A stretch of DNA of 64,000 bases from 3107 sp965216225 (lineage in GTDB: Bacteria; Pseudomonadota; Alphaproteobacteria; Rhodobacterales; Rhodobacteraceae): positions 42,725 through 106,724 of the forward strand of contig CBDCFF010000023.1 in the NCBI GenBank assembly GCA_965216225.1, read 5' to 3'. This document shows positions 10,922-20,125 of this stretch, one piece after another. The notes beneath the pieces are model-generated. The model had not been told where the DNA came from, did no database searches, and saw only the letters and a program-made list of their open reading frames with translations. How positions within the stretch are numbered: the stretch's first letter is position 1; every line of letters starts with the position of its first letter. The translations under genes and the position numbers were made by a program.

Positions 10922-13041
10922 TGAGACTGCCCCCCCTCGTTCTGGGTGTTTTTCTGTTCCTGTCGCCGGCATCCCCGATTCAGGCGCAGGAACAGGCGCG
11001 GCTGATTGCCGATTCAATCCTGCTGGCAGGGGGCGGCAATACGCTGATTGCAGAAGGCAATGTCGAGGTCTTTTATCAGGGCGTCCATCTGAAAGCGCAG
11101 CGCATCCGGTATGACAATGAAACCGGCGCGATGTCGATCGAGGGGCCGCTGATGCTGACCGAAGGAAAGGCGACAACGCTTTTGGCCAGCAGCGCGGAAC
11201 TGTCTGCGGACCTGCGAAACGGTGTGCTGACCAGCGCCCGAATCGTGCTTGATCAACAGCTTCGGATCGACGCGGATGAAATCGAACGGACGAACGGGCG
11301 CTATACCCGGCTGGATGGGGTCGCCGCCTCCAGTTGCCGGATATGCGCCGACAATCCGATCCCGCTTTGGGAAATCCGCGCCTCGCGCGTTGTCCACGAT
11401 CAACGGGAACGGCAGCTTCATTTCGACAATGCCCGGCTTCGCGTGATGGGTGTGCCAGTGTTCTACATCCCCCATCTGCGCCTGCCGGACCCGACCCTGA
11501 AACGCACGACCGGATTTCTGACTCCCAGGGTGCGCAGTACGTCCCGACTGGGCACCGGTGTGAAACTGCCGTATTTCATCACGCTGGGCGATCACCGGGA
11601 TCTGACCCTGACGCCTTATGTCTCCGGCTCCACCGCGACGCTGGAATACCGGTATCGGCAGGCGTTCGGAAGCGGCGACATAGAGGTCGAAGGCGCAGTC
11701 TCGGATGACGACATCCGGGCGAATGCCGTCCGCAACCATCTGTTCGCCGACGGGCGATTCGATCTGCGAAACGACTACAGGCTCGGGTTTGATGTGGAAT
11801 ACGCCTCGGACGATTCCTATTTGCTGGATTACGGCTATTCCGGCAAGGACCGGCTGGACAGTTCCGTCACGCTGACGCGCACCCGACGCGACCTGTATTT
11901 CGAGGCTGGCCTGATCCATTACAAATCCCTGCGCGCCTCGGAAGACAACAACGAGATTCCGTCGTTCGTCGGCTCCTTCACCCGGCATGTCCGGTTTGCG
12001 CCCGCATGGCTTGGCGGCAATGCGGACATGGTGATCGACACGCTGGCCGCATACCGGGACTCCGACCTGCGCGGTGATCGCGGGCGCGACATCGTGCGCG
12101 CCAGAACGGCCCTGGACTGGCGGCGGGACTGGATATTCGCCAACGGGATGAAGGCGGCGGCGCTGTCACAGGCGCGGCTGGATTACTACGCAAACCGCCA
12201 GGGCTTCGCAGATGAAGAGAACGGGGCGTTCACCACCGGCACAATAGGCGCGGAACTGCGCTGGCCCATGGCGCGAACCGGCCCCGATGGCAGCCATCAG
12301 GTGTTCGAGCCGGTGGCGCAGATTCTCTGGACCAGTGAGGAAGAGCCGGCCATCGCCAACGAAGACAGCGCGCTGCTGGAATTCGACGAAGGCAACCTCT
12401 TCGCCTTCTCGCGCTTCTCCGGGTCCGACAGGATCGAACGCGGATTGCGCGCCAATCTCGGGGCGACCTGGACCCGTTTCGACCGTTCCGGCGGCGCGCT
12501 GAGCCTGACATTGGGCCGAATCATCCGATCCGGTGATCCGGGTCAGTTCACCGCGGGCTCTGGCCTGGCGGGCGCCACATCGGACTGGCTTGCATCCGCG
12601 CAGTTCAATCTGCCCGACAACCTGAGCATCGCCGGCCGGGCGCTTTTCAACGACAGGCTGGAATTCACCCGGAGCGAATCCCGGATCGCCTGGCGTCGGG
12701 CGGGCCTGTCCCTCGCCACAACTTATATCTGGCTGGAAAACGCCCCGGCCGAGAACCGCCGCAAGGTCTCTGAATGGACATTCGATTCCAGCCTTGTCCT
12801 CGGCAAGGGGTGGCGCGGTGAATTCGGCCTCCGCCATGATTTCATTGCCGGCAGAACCGCGCGGGCCAGCATCGGCCTGATCTACGCGACGGAATGCATA
12901 GAGGTTGACCTTTCCCTCTCGCGCCGCTTTACAGGTTCGACAAACCTGCACCCGACGACGGATTTCGGGCTTTCCGTCTCTCTGACCGGTTTCGGGGGCA
13001 GGCAAGGCAATCGCAATCATGCGGGCAGATGCCGTGGTTAA
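10921..13041 (+). CDS. lptD: LPS assembly outer-membrane protein LptD
   Basis: A 706-residue protein with a clear signal peptide (about 1-22, ending SPIQAQ). It has an N-terminal OstA/LptA-like jellyroll (about 23-150, LIAEGNVEVFYQGVHLKAQRI) and a C-terminal beta-barrel of LptD type (about 220-700). Only two cysteines are evident in the middle region (SSCRICADNP), where E. coli LptD has four that form shuffling disulphides. It places LPS in the outer leaflet with LptE. The start at 10921 was preferred to the longer open frame because it gives the signal peptide and couples to lptG. Confidence 0.92.
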   Translation: MRLPPLVLGVFLFLSPASPIQAQEQARLIADSILLAGGGNTLIAEGNVEVFYQGVHLKAQRIRYDNETGAMSIEGPLMLTEGKATTLLASSAELSADLRNGVLTSARIVLDQQLRIDADEIERTNGRYTRLDGVAASSCRICADNPIPLWEIRASRVVHDQRERQLHFDNARLRVMGVPVFYIPHLRLPDPTLKRTTGFLTPRVRSTSRLGTGVKLPYFITLGDHRDLTLTPYVSGSTATLEYRYRQAFGSGDIEVEGAVSDDDIRANAVRNHLFADGRFDLRNDYRLGFDVEYASDDSYLLDYGYSGKDRLDSSVTLTRTRRDLYFEAGLIHYKSLRASEDNNEIPSFVGSFTRHVRFAPAWLGGNADMVIDTLAAYRDSDLRGDRGRDIVRARTALDWRRDWIFANGMKAAALSQARLDYYANRQGFADEENGAFTTGTIGAELRWPMARTGPDGSHQVFEPVAQILWTSEEEPAIANEDSALLEFDEGNLFAFSRFSGSDRIERGLRANLGATWTRFDRSGGALSLTLGRIIRSGDPGQFTAGSGLAGATSDWLASAQFNLPDNLSIAGRALFNDRLEFTRSESRIAWRRAGLSLATTYIWLENAPAENRRKVSEWTFDSSLVLGKGWRGEFGLRHDFIAGRTARASIGLIYATECIEVDLSLSRRFTGSTNLHPTTDFGLSVSLTGFGGRQGNRNHAGRCRG

Positions 13042-13057
13042 GGACAGAACAGAGGAC

Positions 13058-14293
13058 ATGATGAAACACAAAGCCGCATCCTTCGTTTTCGGCGGGCTTG
13101 CCGCGATCCTGTCCTGCCTGTGCAGTCCCGGCGGCAGCGCACGGGCGCAAGACCTGCTGGCCCCTGTCGCGCGCGTCAACGGCGCCGTGATTGCCCAGTA
13201 CGAATTGCTGCAACGCACCCGTTTTCTGGAGGCGCTCGGCCAGCCTGGCGACCTTCGCAAAGCCGCCCTGGACGGGCTGATTGACGACCGGCTGCGCATT
13301 CAGGCCGGCAAGACCCTTGGCGTCAGTGTCGATGAAGAACAGGTCAGCGCCGGGATGGCGGAATTCGCGGCCCGGTTCCAGCTTTCCACCGAGGCGTTTC
13401 TGACCGCCATGGCCGAGGAAGGGCTTGCCCCGGAAATCTTTCGCGATTTCGTCAGCGCCGGTCTCGTATGGCGTGCCATTGTGCAGGTCCGCTTTGGCCC
13501 CCGCGTCCAGATCACGGAGGCCGAGATTGATCGCGCCCTCACGTCGTCATCCAGCCGGGGCGGTGTTCGGGTTCTGCTTTCGGAAATCGTCATTCCCTAT
13601 TCCGAAGACCGGGAAGCAGAGGCGCGCCGGCTTGCCGGCGATCTGGCGAAAGTCACGACTTCGGAGGAGTTCGCCTCTGCCGCGCGCACCTATTCCGCCG
13701 CGCCGTCGCGTGATCAGGGCGGCCGCATCGACTGGCTGCCGGTGGGCAGCCTGCCACCGGAACTGCGCGCGCAGATTCTGACCCTTTCTCCGGGTCAGGT
13801 CACGCCGCCGGTCGATCGTCCGGGGGCCATTGCCATCTTCCTGCTTCGCGAGATCGAGGAAACGCCGGTCCCCGATGCGGAAACCCTGTCGGTCGAATAC
13901 GCCGCCTATCACATCCCCGGCGCCCGCACCGGCAGCGCCTTGTCACAGGCGGCGAAAATCCGCAATGAGGTCGATACCTGTGACGATCTTTACCGCATCG
14001 CACAGGACCAGCCGCCCGAGGTGCTGGAGCGGGAAACCCTGCCGCTGGCCGGGATTCCGCAGGACATCGCCATAGAACTTGCCAGACTTGACGAGAACGA
14101 AGCCTCTACCGCGCTGACCCGAAACGGCGGCGACACGCTGGTTTTCCTGATGCTCTGCGGGCGCGTGACCGAACAGGCCGAAGATGCCTCGCGGGAGGAG
14201 ATTCGCGCGCATCTGGTCAATCAGCGCCTGGCCTCTTACGCCGACAGCTATCTGGCGGAACTCAGGGCCGAAGCCGACATCGTGTATCCATGA
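13058..14293 (+). CDS. surA: SurA-like periplasmic peptidyl-prolyl isomerase/chaperone
   Basis: About 411 residues with a signal peptide (KHKAASFVFGGLAAILSC, cleaved near SARAQ). A SurA N-terminal domain follows (VARVNGAVIAQYELLQR, then LIDDRLRIQAGKTLG), then one parvulin domain (about 170-280: LLSEIVIPY, FASAARTYSAAPSRDQGGRIDWLPVGSLPP). E. coli SurA has two parvulin domains; one is usual in this order. ATG at 13058 has an AGAGGA site just ahead. Lying between lptD and pdxA, it presumably helps fold outer-membrane barrels such as LptD. It overlaps pdxA by four bases. Confidence 0.88.
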   Translation: MMKHKAASFVFGGLAAILSCLCSPGGSARAQDLLAPVARVNGAVIAQYELLQRTRFLEALGQPGDLRKAALDGLIDDRLRIQAGKTLGVSVDEEQVSAGMAEFAARFQLSTEAFLTAMAEEGLAPEIFRDFVSAGLVWRAIVQVRFGPRVQITEAEIDRALTSSSSRGGVRVLLSEIVIPYSEDREAEARRLAGDLAKVTTSEEFASAARTYSAAPSRDQGGRIDWLPVGSLPPELRAQILTLSPGQVTPPVDRPGAIAIFLLREIEETPVPDAETLSVEYAAYHIPGARTGSALSQAAKIRNEVDTCDDLYRIAQDQPPEVLERETLPLAGIPQDIAIELARLDENEASTALTRNGGDTLVFLMLCGRVTEQAEDASREEIRAHLVNQRLASYADSYLAELRAEADIVYP

Positions 14294-15261
14294 CCCGCGC
14301 GCCCGTCGCGCTGACCTGCGGCGACCCCTCCGGCATAGGTCCGGAACTCGCCGCAAAAGCCTGGCGCGCGCTGAAGGAAGACCTGCCTTTCTTTCTGATC
14401 GGGGATCCGTCCCATGTGCCGGGGCGGGTTCCGAAAACCACGATCCTTGAACCTGCGGAGACCTTGCGGGTCTGCGCCGGAGCCCTGCCGGTTCTGCCCC
14501 TGATCTTCCCGGCCCCGGCGCGGCGCGGCAACCCGGCCCCGGCCAATGCGCAATCGGTCATCGACGCCATCGCCCGCGGTGTGCGGCTGGTGAAAGACGG
14601 GGCCGCATCGGCCCTGTGCACCTTGCCGATTCACAAGAAGGCGATGAAGGAAGGGGCTGATTTTCCCTATCCCGGCCATACCGAATATCTGGCCGCGCTC
14701 TGCGGTATCGACCGCGCGGTGATGATGCTGGCCGGCCCCGCCCTGCGCGTCGTGCCGGCGACCGTCCACATCGCCCTGTCGGAGGTTGCGCAGGCCCTCA
14801 CCCCCGATCTGCTGGAGGACACCCTGCGAATCACCCGCGCCGACCTCATGCGCGACTTCGGGCTTGGCAATCCACGGGTCGCCGTGGCCGGGCTGAACCC
14901 CCATGCGGGCGAAGGCGGCATGATGGGCGCAGAGGATCGGACGATCATCGCCCCGGTCATCGACCGGCTACGGGCCGAAGGGTGGGCGATCACCGGCCCC
15001 CTGCCCGCCGACACGATGTTTCATGAAAAGGCCCGCGCGCAGTACGATGTCGCGGTCTGCATGTATCACGATCAGGCCCTGATCCCGGTCAAGACGCTCG
15101 ATTTCGACCGCGCCGTGAACGTGACGCTGGGCCTGCCGGTCATCCGCACCTCCCCCGATCACGGCACCGCATACGACATCGCAGGGACGGGCAAGGCGAA
15201 CCCGGCCAGCCTGATCGAGGCCCTGCGCCTCGCGGCCCGAATGGCAGAGGCGCGAGGATGA
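14290..15261 (+). CDS. pdxA: 4-hydroxythreonine-4-phosphate dehydrogenase
   Basis: A 323-residue PdxA. It has LTCGDPSGIGPELAAKAW at the N-terminus, FPYPGHTEYLAALCG (metal/substrate-binding His), MYHDQALIPVKTLDFDRAVN and IRTSPDHGTAYDIAGTGKA, all hallmarks. It oxidises 4-phosphohydroxy-threonine in the DXP-dependent pyridoxal phosphate pathway. The gene overlaps surA upstream and rsmA downstream by ATGA junctions, so all five genes from lptF form one transcription and coupling unit with rsmA. Confidence 0.95.
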   Translation: MTRAPVALTCGDPSGIGPELAAKAWRALKEDLPFFLIGDPSHVPGRVPKTTILEPAETLRVCAGALPVLPLIFPAPARRGNPAPANAQSVIDAIARGVRLVKDGAASALCTLPIHKKAMKEGADFPYPGHTEYLAALCGIDRAVMMLAGPALRVVPATVHIALSEVAQALTPDLLEDTLRITRADLMRDFGLGNPRVAVAGLNPHAGEGGMMGAEDRTIIAPVIDRLRAEGWAITGPLPADTMFHEKARAQYDVAVCMYHDQALIPVKTLDFDRAVNVTLGLPVIRTSPDHGTAYDIAGTGKANPASLIEALRLAARMAEARG

Positions 15262-16133
15262 GCGCCATCGACAACCTGCCCCCGCTGCGGCAGATCATCG
15301 GTGATCACCGGCTGGTGGCCAGAAAATCGCTGGGCCAGAACTTCCTGCTGGACCTGAACCTGACCGCCAGGATTGCCCGGCAGGCAGGCGATCTGAGCGG
15401 CTGCGATGTGCTGGAGGTCGGCCCCGGCCCCGGCGGCCTAACCCGCGGGCTGCTGGCCGAGGGCGCAAGACGGGTGCTGGCTGTCGAGAAAGACCCGCGC
15501 TGCCTGCCCGCGCTAGCACAGATCGAAGCCGCCTGCCCCGGGCGCTTGCGGGTAATCATCGGCGACGCGCTGAAACTCGACCCGCTCCGGTGCCTGACCC
15601 CGCCCATCCGCGTGGTGGCGAACCTGCCCTACAATGTCGGCACCGAACTTCTGGTTCGCTGGCTTACACCCGAAACATGGCCGCCCTGTTGGGACAGCCT
15701 CACACTCATGTTCCAGCAGGAAGTCGCCCGGCGCATCACCGCCCGGCCGGGCAGCAAGACATACGGACGCCTCGCCATCCTCGCCCAGTGGCGGTGTGAG
15801 GGGCGCATCGCGCTTGTCCTGCCGCCAGAGGCGTTCACCCCGCCCCCCAAGGTACATTCCGCCGTGGTCCACCTGACACGGCGCGAACGGCCTCTTTTCC
15901 CGGCTGACCCGAAAATCCTCTCGCGCGTGGTGGCGCAAGCCTTCAACCAGCGGCGAAAAATGCTGCGGGCATCGCTGAAAGGGCTGGTTCCCGACATTGA
16001 ACATCATCTGATCGCGGCGGGCCTGAACCCCACCGACCGCGCCGAACAGATCCCCATCGAAGGTTTCTGCGCCCTGGCGCGCAGGCTGGAGGGCGCATCG
16101 ACGGCATCCACGGGATCGGGATCGGAATCGTGA
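15258..16133 (+). CDS. rsmA: 16S rRNA dimethyladenosine transferase
   Basis: A 291-residue KsgA/RsmA methyltransferase. It has KSLGQNFLLD at the start, the SAM motif VLEVGPGPGGLTRGLL, an acidic residue after strand 2 (AVEKDPRC) and the catalytic NLPYNVGTELLVRWL. It dimethylates the two adjacent adenines of the 3' hairpin of 16S rRNA. It is the last gene of the lptF-to-rsmA chain; a 124-base gap separates it from eno. Confidence 0.95.
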   Translation: MSAIDNLPPLRQIIGDHRLVARKSLGQNFLLDLNLTARIARQAGDLSGCDVLEVGPGPGGLTRGLLAEGARRVLAVEKDPRCLPALAQIEAACPGRLRVIIGDALKLDPLRCLTPPIRVVANLPYNVGTELLVRWLTPETWPPCWDSLTLMFQQEVARRITARPGSKTYGRLAILAQWRCEGRIALVLPPEAFTPPPKVHSAVVHLTRRERPLFPADPKILSRVVAQAFNQRRKMLRASLKGLVPDIEHHLIAAGLNPTDRAEQIPIEGFCALARRLEGASTASTGSGSES

Positions 16134-16257
16134 CCGCAATGCGCACGGGCGATGCCACGGCAACCAACGGCCACCGCACCAGCACTGATGACCGCCGTTT
16201 ACATTCCCCCACCCCTGCGATAGCCCTGCGCGGGATCATTCGCTGCGAGGGCTGGAC

Positions 16258-17532
16258 ATGAGCATCATCATCGACATCATCGGACGCGAGATTCTGGACA
16301 GCCGGGGCAACCCGACGATCGAGGTGGACGTGATCCTCGAAGACGGCGCCATGGGCCGGGCCGCCGTACCCTCCGGTGCCTCGACCGGCGCCCATGAGGC
16401 GGTCGAAAAACGCGACGGCGACAAATCCCGCTATATGGGCAAGGGCGTGCAGGGGGCGGTCGGGGCCGTGAATGGCGAGATCGCCGAAACCCTGATCGGC
16501 CTTGACGCGACCGAACAGACCGCCATCGACGGCGCGATGATCGAACTTGACGGCACCGACAACAAGGGCCGTCTGGGCGCGAACGCGATCCTCGGCGTTT
16601 CCCTGGCCATGGCCCGGGCCGCCGCCGATTTCACCACCCTGCCGCTTTACCGGTATGTCGGCGGCGTATCGGCCCGTGTCCTGCCGGTGCCGATGATGAA
16701 CATCATCAATGGCGGCGAACATGCCGACAACCCGATCGACATTCAGGAATTCATGATCATGCCGGTCGGCGCGGGCAACATTCGCGACGCCGTGCGCATC
16801 GGCTCCGAAGTTTTCCACACGCTGGGGAAAGAGCTTTCCGCAGCGGGCCTGTCCACCGGCATCGGCGATGAGGGCGGCTTTGCCCCCAATCTCGGCTCCA
16901 CCCGCGATGCGCTCGATTTCATCCTGAAATCCATTGAAAAGGCAGGCTGCGCGCCGGGCGAGGATATTTTTCTGGCCCTCGATTGCGCCGCCACCGAATA
17001 TTTCGAGGGCGGCAGGTATGAGCTTGCGGGCGAAGGAAAATCCCTCGGCCCCGGCGAAAATGTCGCCTGTCTGGAAGCCCTGGTGAACGACTATCCCATC
17101 ATCTCGATCGAAGATGGCTGTTCCGAGGATGACTGGGACGGCTGGAAGATGCTCACCGACACGCTGGGGGGGCGCGTGCAACTGGTCGGCGACGATCTGT
17201 TCGTCACCAACCCGGCCCGCCTGACCGAGGGGATCGAAAAAGGCTGCGCCAATTCCCTGCTGGTCAAGGTCAACCAGATCGGGACGCTTACCGAAGCACT
17301 CGCCGCTATGGACCTCGCCCACCGCAACCGCATGACCTGTGTGATGAGCCACCGCTCTGGCGAGACCGAAGACGCCACCATCGCCGACCTCGCCGTCGCC
17401 ACCAATTGCGGGCAGATCAAGGCTGGCTCTCTCTCCCGTTCCGACCGGCTGGCGAAATACAACCAGTTGATCCGGATCGAGGAGGCGCTGGGCGACACCG
17501 CAGTCTACGCCGGACGCTCGATCCTGCGATAA
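16258..17532 (+). CDS. eno: Enolase
   Basis: A 424-residue enolase, full length. It has REILDSRGNPTIEVDV, GASTGAHEAVEKRDGD, DEGGFAPNL, the metal-binding SIEDGCSEDDWDGW, GDDLFVTN with the catalytic LVKVNQIGT, and SHRSGETED. It interconverts 2-phosphoglycerate and phosphoenolpyruvate. A GAGGG site precedes ATG 16258. The gene has its own transcription unit, followed by the convergent anmK. Confidence 0.97.
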   Translation: MSIIIDIIGREILDSRGNPTIEVDVILEDGAMGRAAVPSGASTGAHEAVEKRDGDKSRYMGKGVQGAVGAVNGEIAETLIGLDATEQTAIDGAMIELDGTDNKGRLGANAILGVSLAMARAAADFTTLPLYRYVGGVSARVLPVPMMNIINGGEHADNPIDIQEFMIMPVGAGNIRDAVRIGSEVFHTLGKELSAAGLSTGIGDEGGFAPNLGSTRDALDFILKSIEKAGCAPGEDIFLALDCAATEYFEGGRYELAGEGKSLGPGENVACLEALVNDYPIISIEDGCSEDDWDGWKMLTDTLGGRVQLVGDDLFVTNPARLTEGIEKGCANSLLVKVNQIGTLTEALAAMDLAHRNRMTCVMSHRSGETEDATIADLAVATNCGQIKAGSLSRSDRLAKYNQLIRIEEALGDTAVYAGRSILR

Positions 17533-17598
17533 CTGCGGGCGCACATCGCAGGGCGGGGGTTTACTCCACCGCCACAGCGTTTTCCCGGAACCGTTGCC

Positions 17599-18714
17599 TC
17601 ACCCGCAACAGGCGGCGTCGCCCGGATGGCTCAGCCGCCCGCCGACCACCGCTGACCTTGCCCCGGTCGTGCCGGGCGCAGACGTGGGCAACCCTTTCGC
17701 CACCCGCACCGCCAGATAGGCGAATGCCTGTGCTTCGAGCATGTCGCCATCCAGCCCCACCGCCTCGACCGGCGTCACCGGACAATCGACCGCCGCGGCC
17801 AGCATCGCCATCATGACCGGGTTGCGCCGCCCGCCACCGGCAACGAAAACTGCCCCTGGCGCTATCGGGCAATGTTCCAGCCCCCGCGCCACAGAGGCGG
17901 CAACGGTCGCAGTCAGCGTCGCCGCAGCGTCCGCATCGTCAAGATCGGCCACCCGCCCCGACAGATCGGGAAACCCGTCCCGGTCGAGCGATTTCGGCGG
18001 CATTCTGAAGAAATACCCGTTTTCCAGAAAGTCGGAGACCACATCCCCGTCAACCGTGCCCCGCGCCGCCAGCGCGCCATCCGCATCCTGGTGTTCCTGC
18101 CGCCGACTGGCCATCAGATCATTGACCGGCGCATTCGCGGGCCCGGTATCGAATGCCAGCAGCGCGCCATCCTCCTCTGGCAGTTCCGCGCGCGCATCCA
18201 CCCAGGTCAGATTGCCGACGCCGCCCAGATTCAGAAACGCCACCACCCCGTCCAGCTCCAGATACCGCGCACAGGCATGATGGTAAAAGGGCGCCAGCGG
18301 CGCGCCCTCGCCGCCCATCCCGACATCCATGCTGCGGAAATCCCAGACCACCGGCAGATTCAGCATTTCCGCCAGAATACGGCCGTCGCCCGCCTGATGG
18401 GTGCCGCGACCGCGCGGATCGTGGGCCAGGGTCTGGCCGTGAAATCCGACCAGTTCCGCACCTTCAAAACCCGACAGCAGTTCCCCGTGGGCTGCCTCCA
18501 CGATTGCGGCGGCCCCGGCCACGCCCTGCTCCTCCGGCCAACGCCCCAGCGCCGCCTTTATCGCCGCCCGCTCCTGCCCGGAATAAGCGCGATACGCAGT
18601 CTTTCCGAGCTCCAGGATACGGTGTCCGTCGGTCAACAGCATCGCGGCATCCACACCATCCATGGATGTCCCGGACATCGCCCCCAGCGCCCGGATCCGT
18701 TCCGCCGTCAACAT
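17599..18714 (-). CDS. anmK: Anhydro-N-acetylmuramic acid kinase
   Basis: A 371-residue AnmK. The phosphate-binding GAMSGTSMDGVDAAM is near residue 10, then LVGFHGQTLAHDPRGRGTHQAGDG, WDFRSMDVGMGGEGAPL and NLGGVGNLTW follow, as in the family. It phosphorylates anhydro-MurNAc released during cell-wall recycling. It is divergent from tyrS with 67 bases between starts, a common pairing in Rhodobacterales. Confidence 0.93.
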   Translation of the reverse strand: MLTAERIRALGAMSGTSMDGVDAAMLLTDGHRILELGKTAYRAYSGQERAAIKAALGRWPEEQGVAGAAAIVEAAHGELLSGFEGAELVGFHGQTLAHDPRGRGTHQAGDGRILAEMLNLPVVWDFRSMDVGMGGEGAPLAPFYHHACARYLELDGVVAFLNLGGVGNLTWVDARAELPEEDGALLAFDTGPANAPVNDLMASRRQEHQDADGALAARGTVDGDVVSDFLENGYFFRMPPKSLDRDGFPDLSGRVADLDDADAAATLTATVAASVARGLEHCPIAPGAVFVAGGGRRNPVMMAMLAAAVDCPVTPVEAVGLDGDMLEAQAFAYLAVRVAKGLPTSAPGTTGARSAVVGGRLSHPGDAACCG

Positions 18715-18781
18715 GGCCTTTTCCTTTGCCGCCCGCCCCGATATACTCTATCGGGTATGTCCGAACATGGATCAAGGACCG

Positions 18782-20035
18782 ATGACCTGCCATCCCAAAT
18801 CCGATTTTCTGCGCGTAATGATCAAGCGCGGCTTTCTGGCCGGCTGCACCGATTATCAGGGGCTGGACAAAGCCCTGACCGCCGGGGTGGTCCCTGCCTA
18901 TATCGGTTTTGACGCGACGGCGAAATCGCTGCATGTGGGCAGCCTCATCCAGATCATGATGCTGCGCTGGCTGCAAAAAACCGGTCACAAGCCACTTGTC
19001 CTGATGGGGGGGGGCACGACAAGGGTGGGCGACCCCAGCTTTCGCGCCGACGAACGCCCGCTGCTGACGCCTGCACAGATCGATGGCAACATCCGGGCGA
19101 TCAGACAGGTCTTCGCCAGATACGTGACATTCGGGGAAGGTGCCGCCGATGCGCTGATGCTCGACAATGCCGAATGGCTGGACGGGCTCAACTACCTCGA
19201 CTTCCTGCGCGACATCGGCCGTCATTTCTCGGTCAACCGGATGCTGTCCTTCGAGAGCGTCAAGTCGCGCCTCGACCGGGACCAGAGCCTCAGCTTCCTC
19301 GAATTCAACTACATGATCCTGCAAGCCTATGACTTTCTGGAACTGAACCGCCGCCATGGCTGCCTGTTGCAGATGGGGGGATCGGACCAGTGGGGCAACA
19401 TCGTCAACGGCATCGACCTGACCCGCCGGATACTGGATCGGGAAATCCATGGCCTGACCTCGCCGCTTCTGACCACCTCGAACGGCGCAAAAATGGGCAA
19501 GAGCCGGCACGGCGCGGTCTGGCTGAACGCCGACATGCGCCCGACTTATGAGTTCTGGCAGTTCTGGCGCAACACGGCAGATGCCGATGTCGGCCGCTTC
19601 CTGAAGTTCTACACAGAGCTTCCGATCGAAGAATGCAACCGGCTCGGCGCGTTGAAAGGCGCTGAAATCAACGATGCCAAGATCGTTCTGGCCAATGCGG
19701 CGACGACGCTTTGCCATGGCGTTCAAGCCGCCGCCGCCGCCGAAACCACCGCCCGCGAGGTGTTCGGGAAAGGCGGCGTGGGCGACGACCTTCCGACGCT
19801 CGTATTGGGCGCCGAAGACCTGGACGGCGGTATCTCCATCGTGCAGTTGATCGTCAGATCCGGCCTGGCGAAATCCGGCAAGGAAGCCCGACGCCTGATC
19901 GCAGAGAACGGCGCCCGGATGAATGACGAGCTATTGACCGATGCCGGGTTGACCATCGACGCCGACCGCCTTTCCGCCCCCGTCAGGCTCAGCGCCGGAA
20001 AGAAACGCCACGCGCTCATCCGGCTCGGCACCTGA
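18782..20035 (+). CDS. tyrS: Tyrosyl-tRNA synthetase
   Basis: A class I synthetase of 417 residues. AYIGFDATAKSLHVGSLIQIMML carries the HIGH-type motif, GGSDQWGNIVNGIDL binds tyrosine, and NGAKMGKSRHGAVW is the KMSKS loop. The C-terminal S4-like domain is at about 350-417 (IVRSGLAKSGKEARRLIAENGARMND). ATG 18782 was chosen, but ATG 18767 in the same frame is possible; the AAGGA just ahead of 18782 is closer than ideal. A hairpin at 20066-20086 probably ends the transcript. Confidence 0.95.
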   Translation: MTCHPKSDFLRVMIKRGFLAGCTDYQGLDKALTAGVVPAYIGFDATAKSLHVGSLIQIMMLRWLQKTGHKPLVLMGGGTTRVGDPSFRADERPLLTPAQIDGNIRAIRQVFARYVTFGEGAADALMLDNAEWLDGLNYLDFLRDIGRHFSVNRMLSFESVKSRLDRDQSLSFLEFNYMILQAYDFLELNRRHGCLLQMGGSDQWGNIVNGIDLTRRILDREIHGLTSPLLTTSNGAKMGKSRHGAVWLNADMRPTYEFWQFWRNTADADVGRFLKFYTELPIEECNRLGALKGAEINDAKIVLANAATTLCHGVQAAAAAETTAREVFGKGGVGDDLPTLVLGAEDLDGGISIVQLIVRSGLAKSGKEARRLIAENGARMNDELLTDAGLTIDADRLSAPVRLSAGKKRHALIRLGT

Positions 20036-20044
20036 TCTTCTCCT

Positions 20045-20086
20045 TTGCAAAATACTCTCGGGGGTTTGGGGGCGGACAGCCCCCAA
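20045..20086 (+). terminator. Dispersed AAAATACTC repeat with GC hairpin after tyrS
   Basis: TGCAAAATACTC is followed by a C/G run and a hairpin of 8 base pairs (TTGGGGGC, 5-base loop, GCCCCCAA at 20066-20086). The same head sequence recurs at 58260 and, without the hairpin, near 43372. Its position just after tyrS suggests a terminator or a repeat that serves as one. There is no U-tract on the plus strand. Confidence 0.6.
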
Positions 20087-20125
20087 TACGACAAATGACG
20101 TGCAGGCGCAGCCTGCGCCGCCCGA

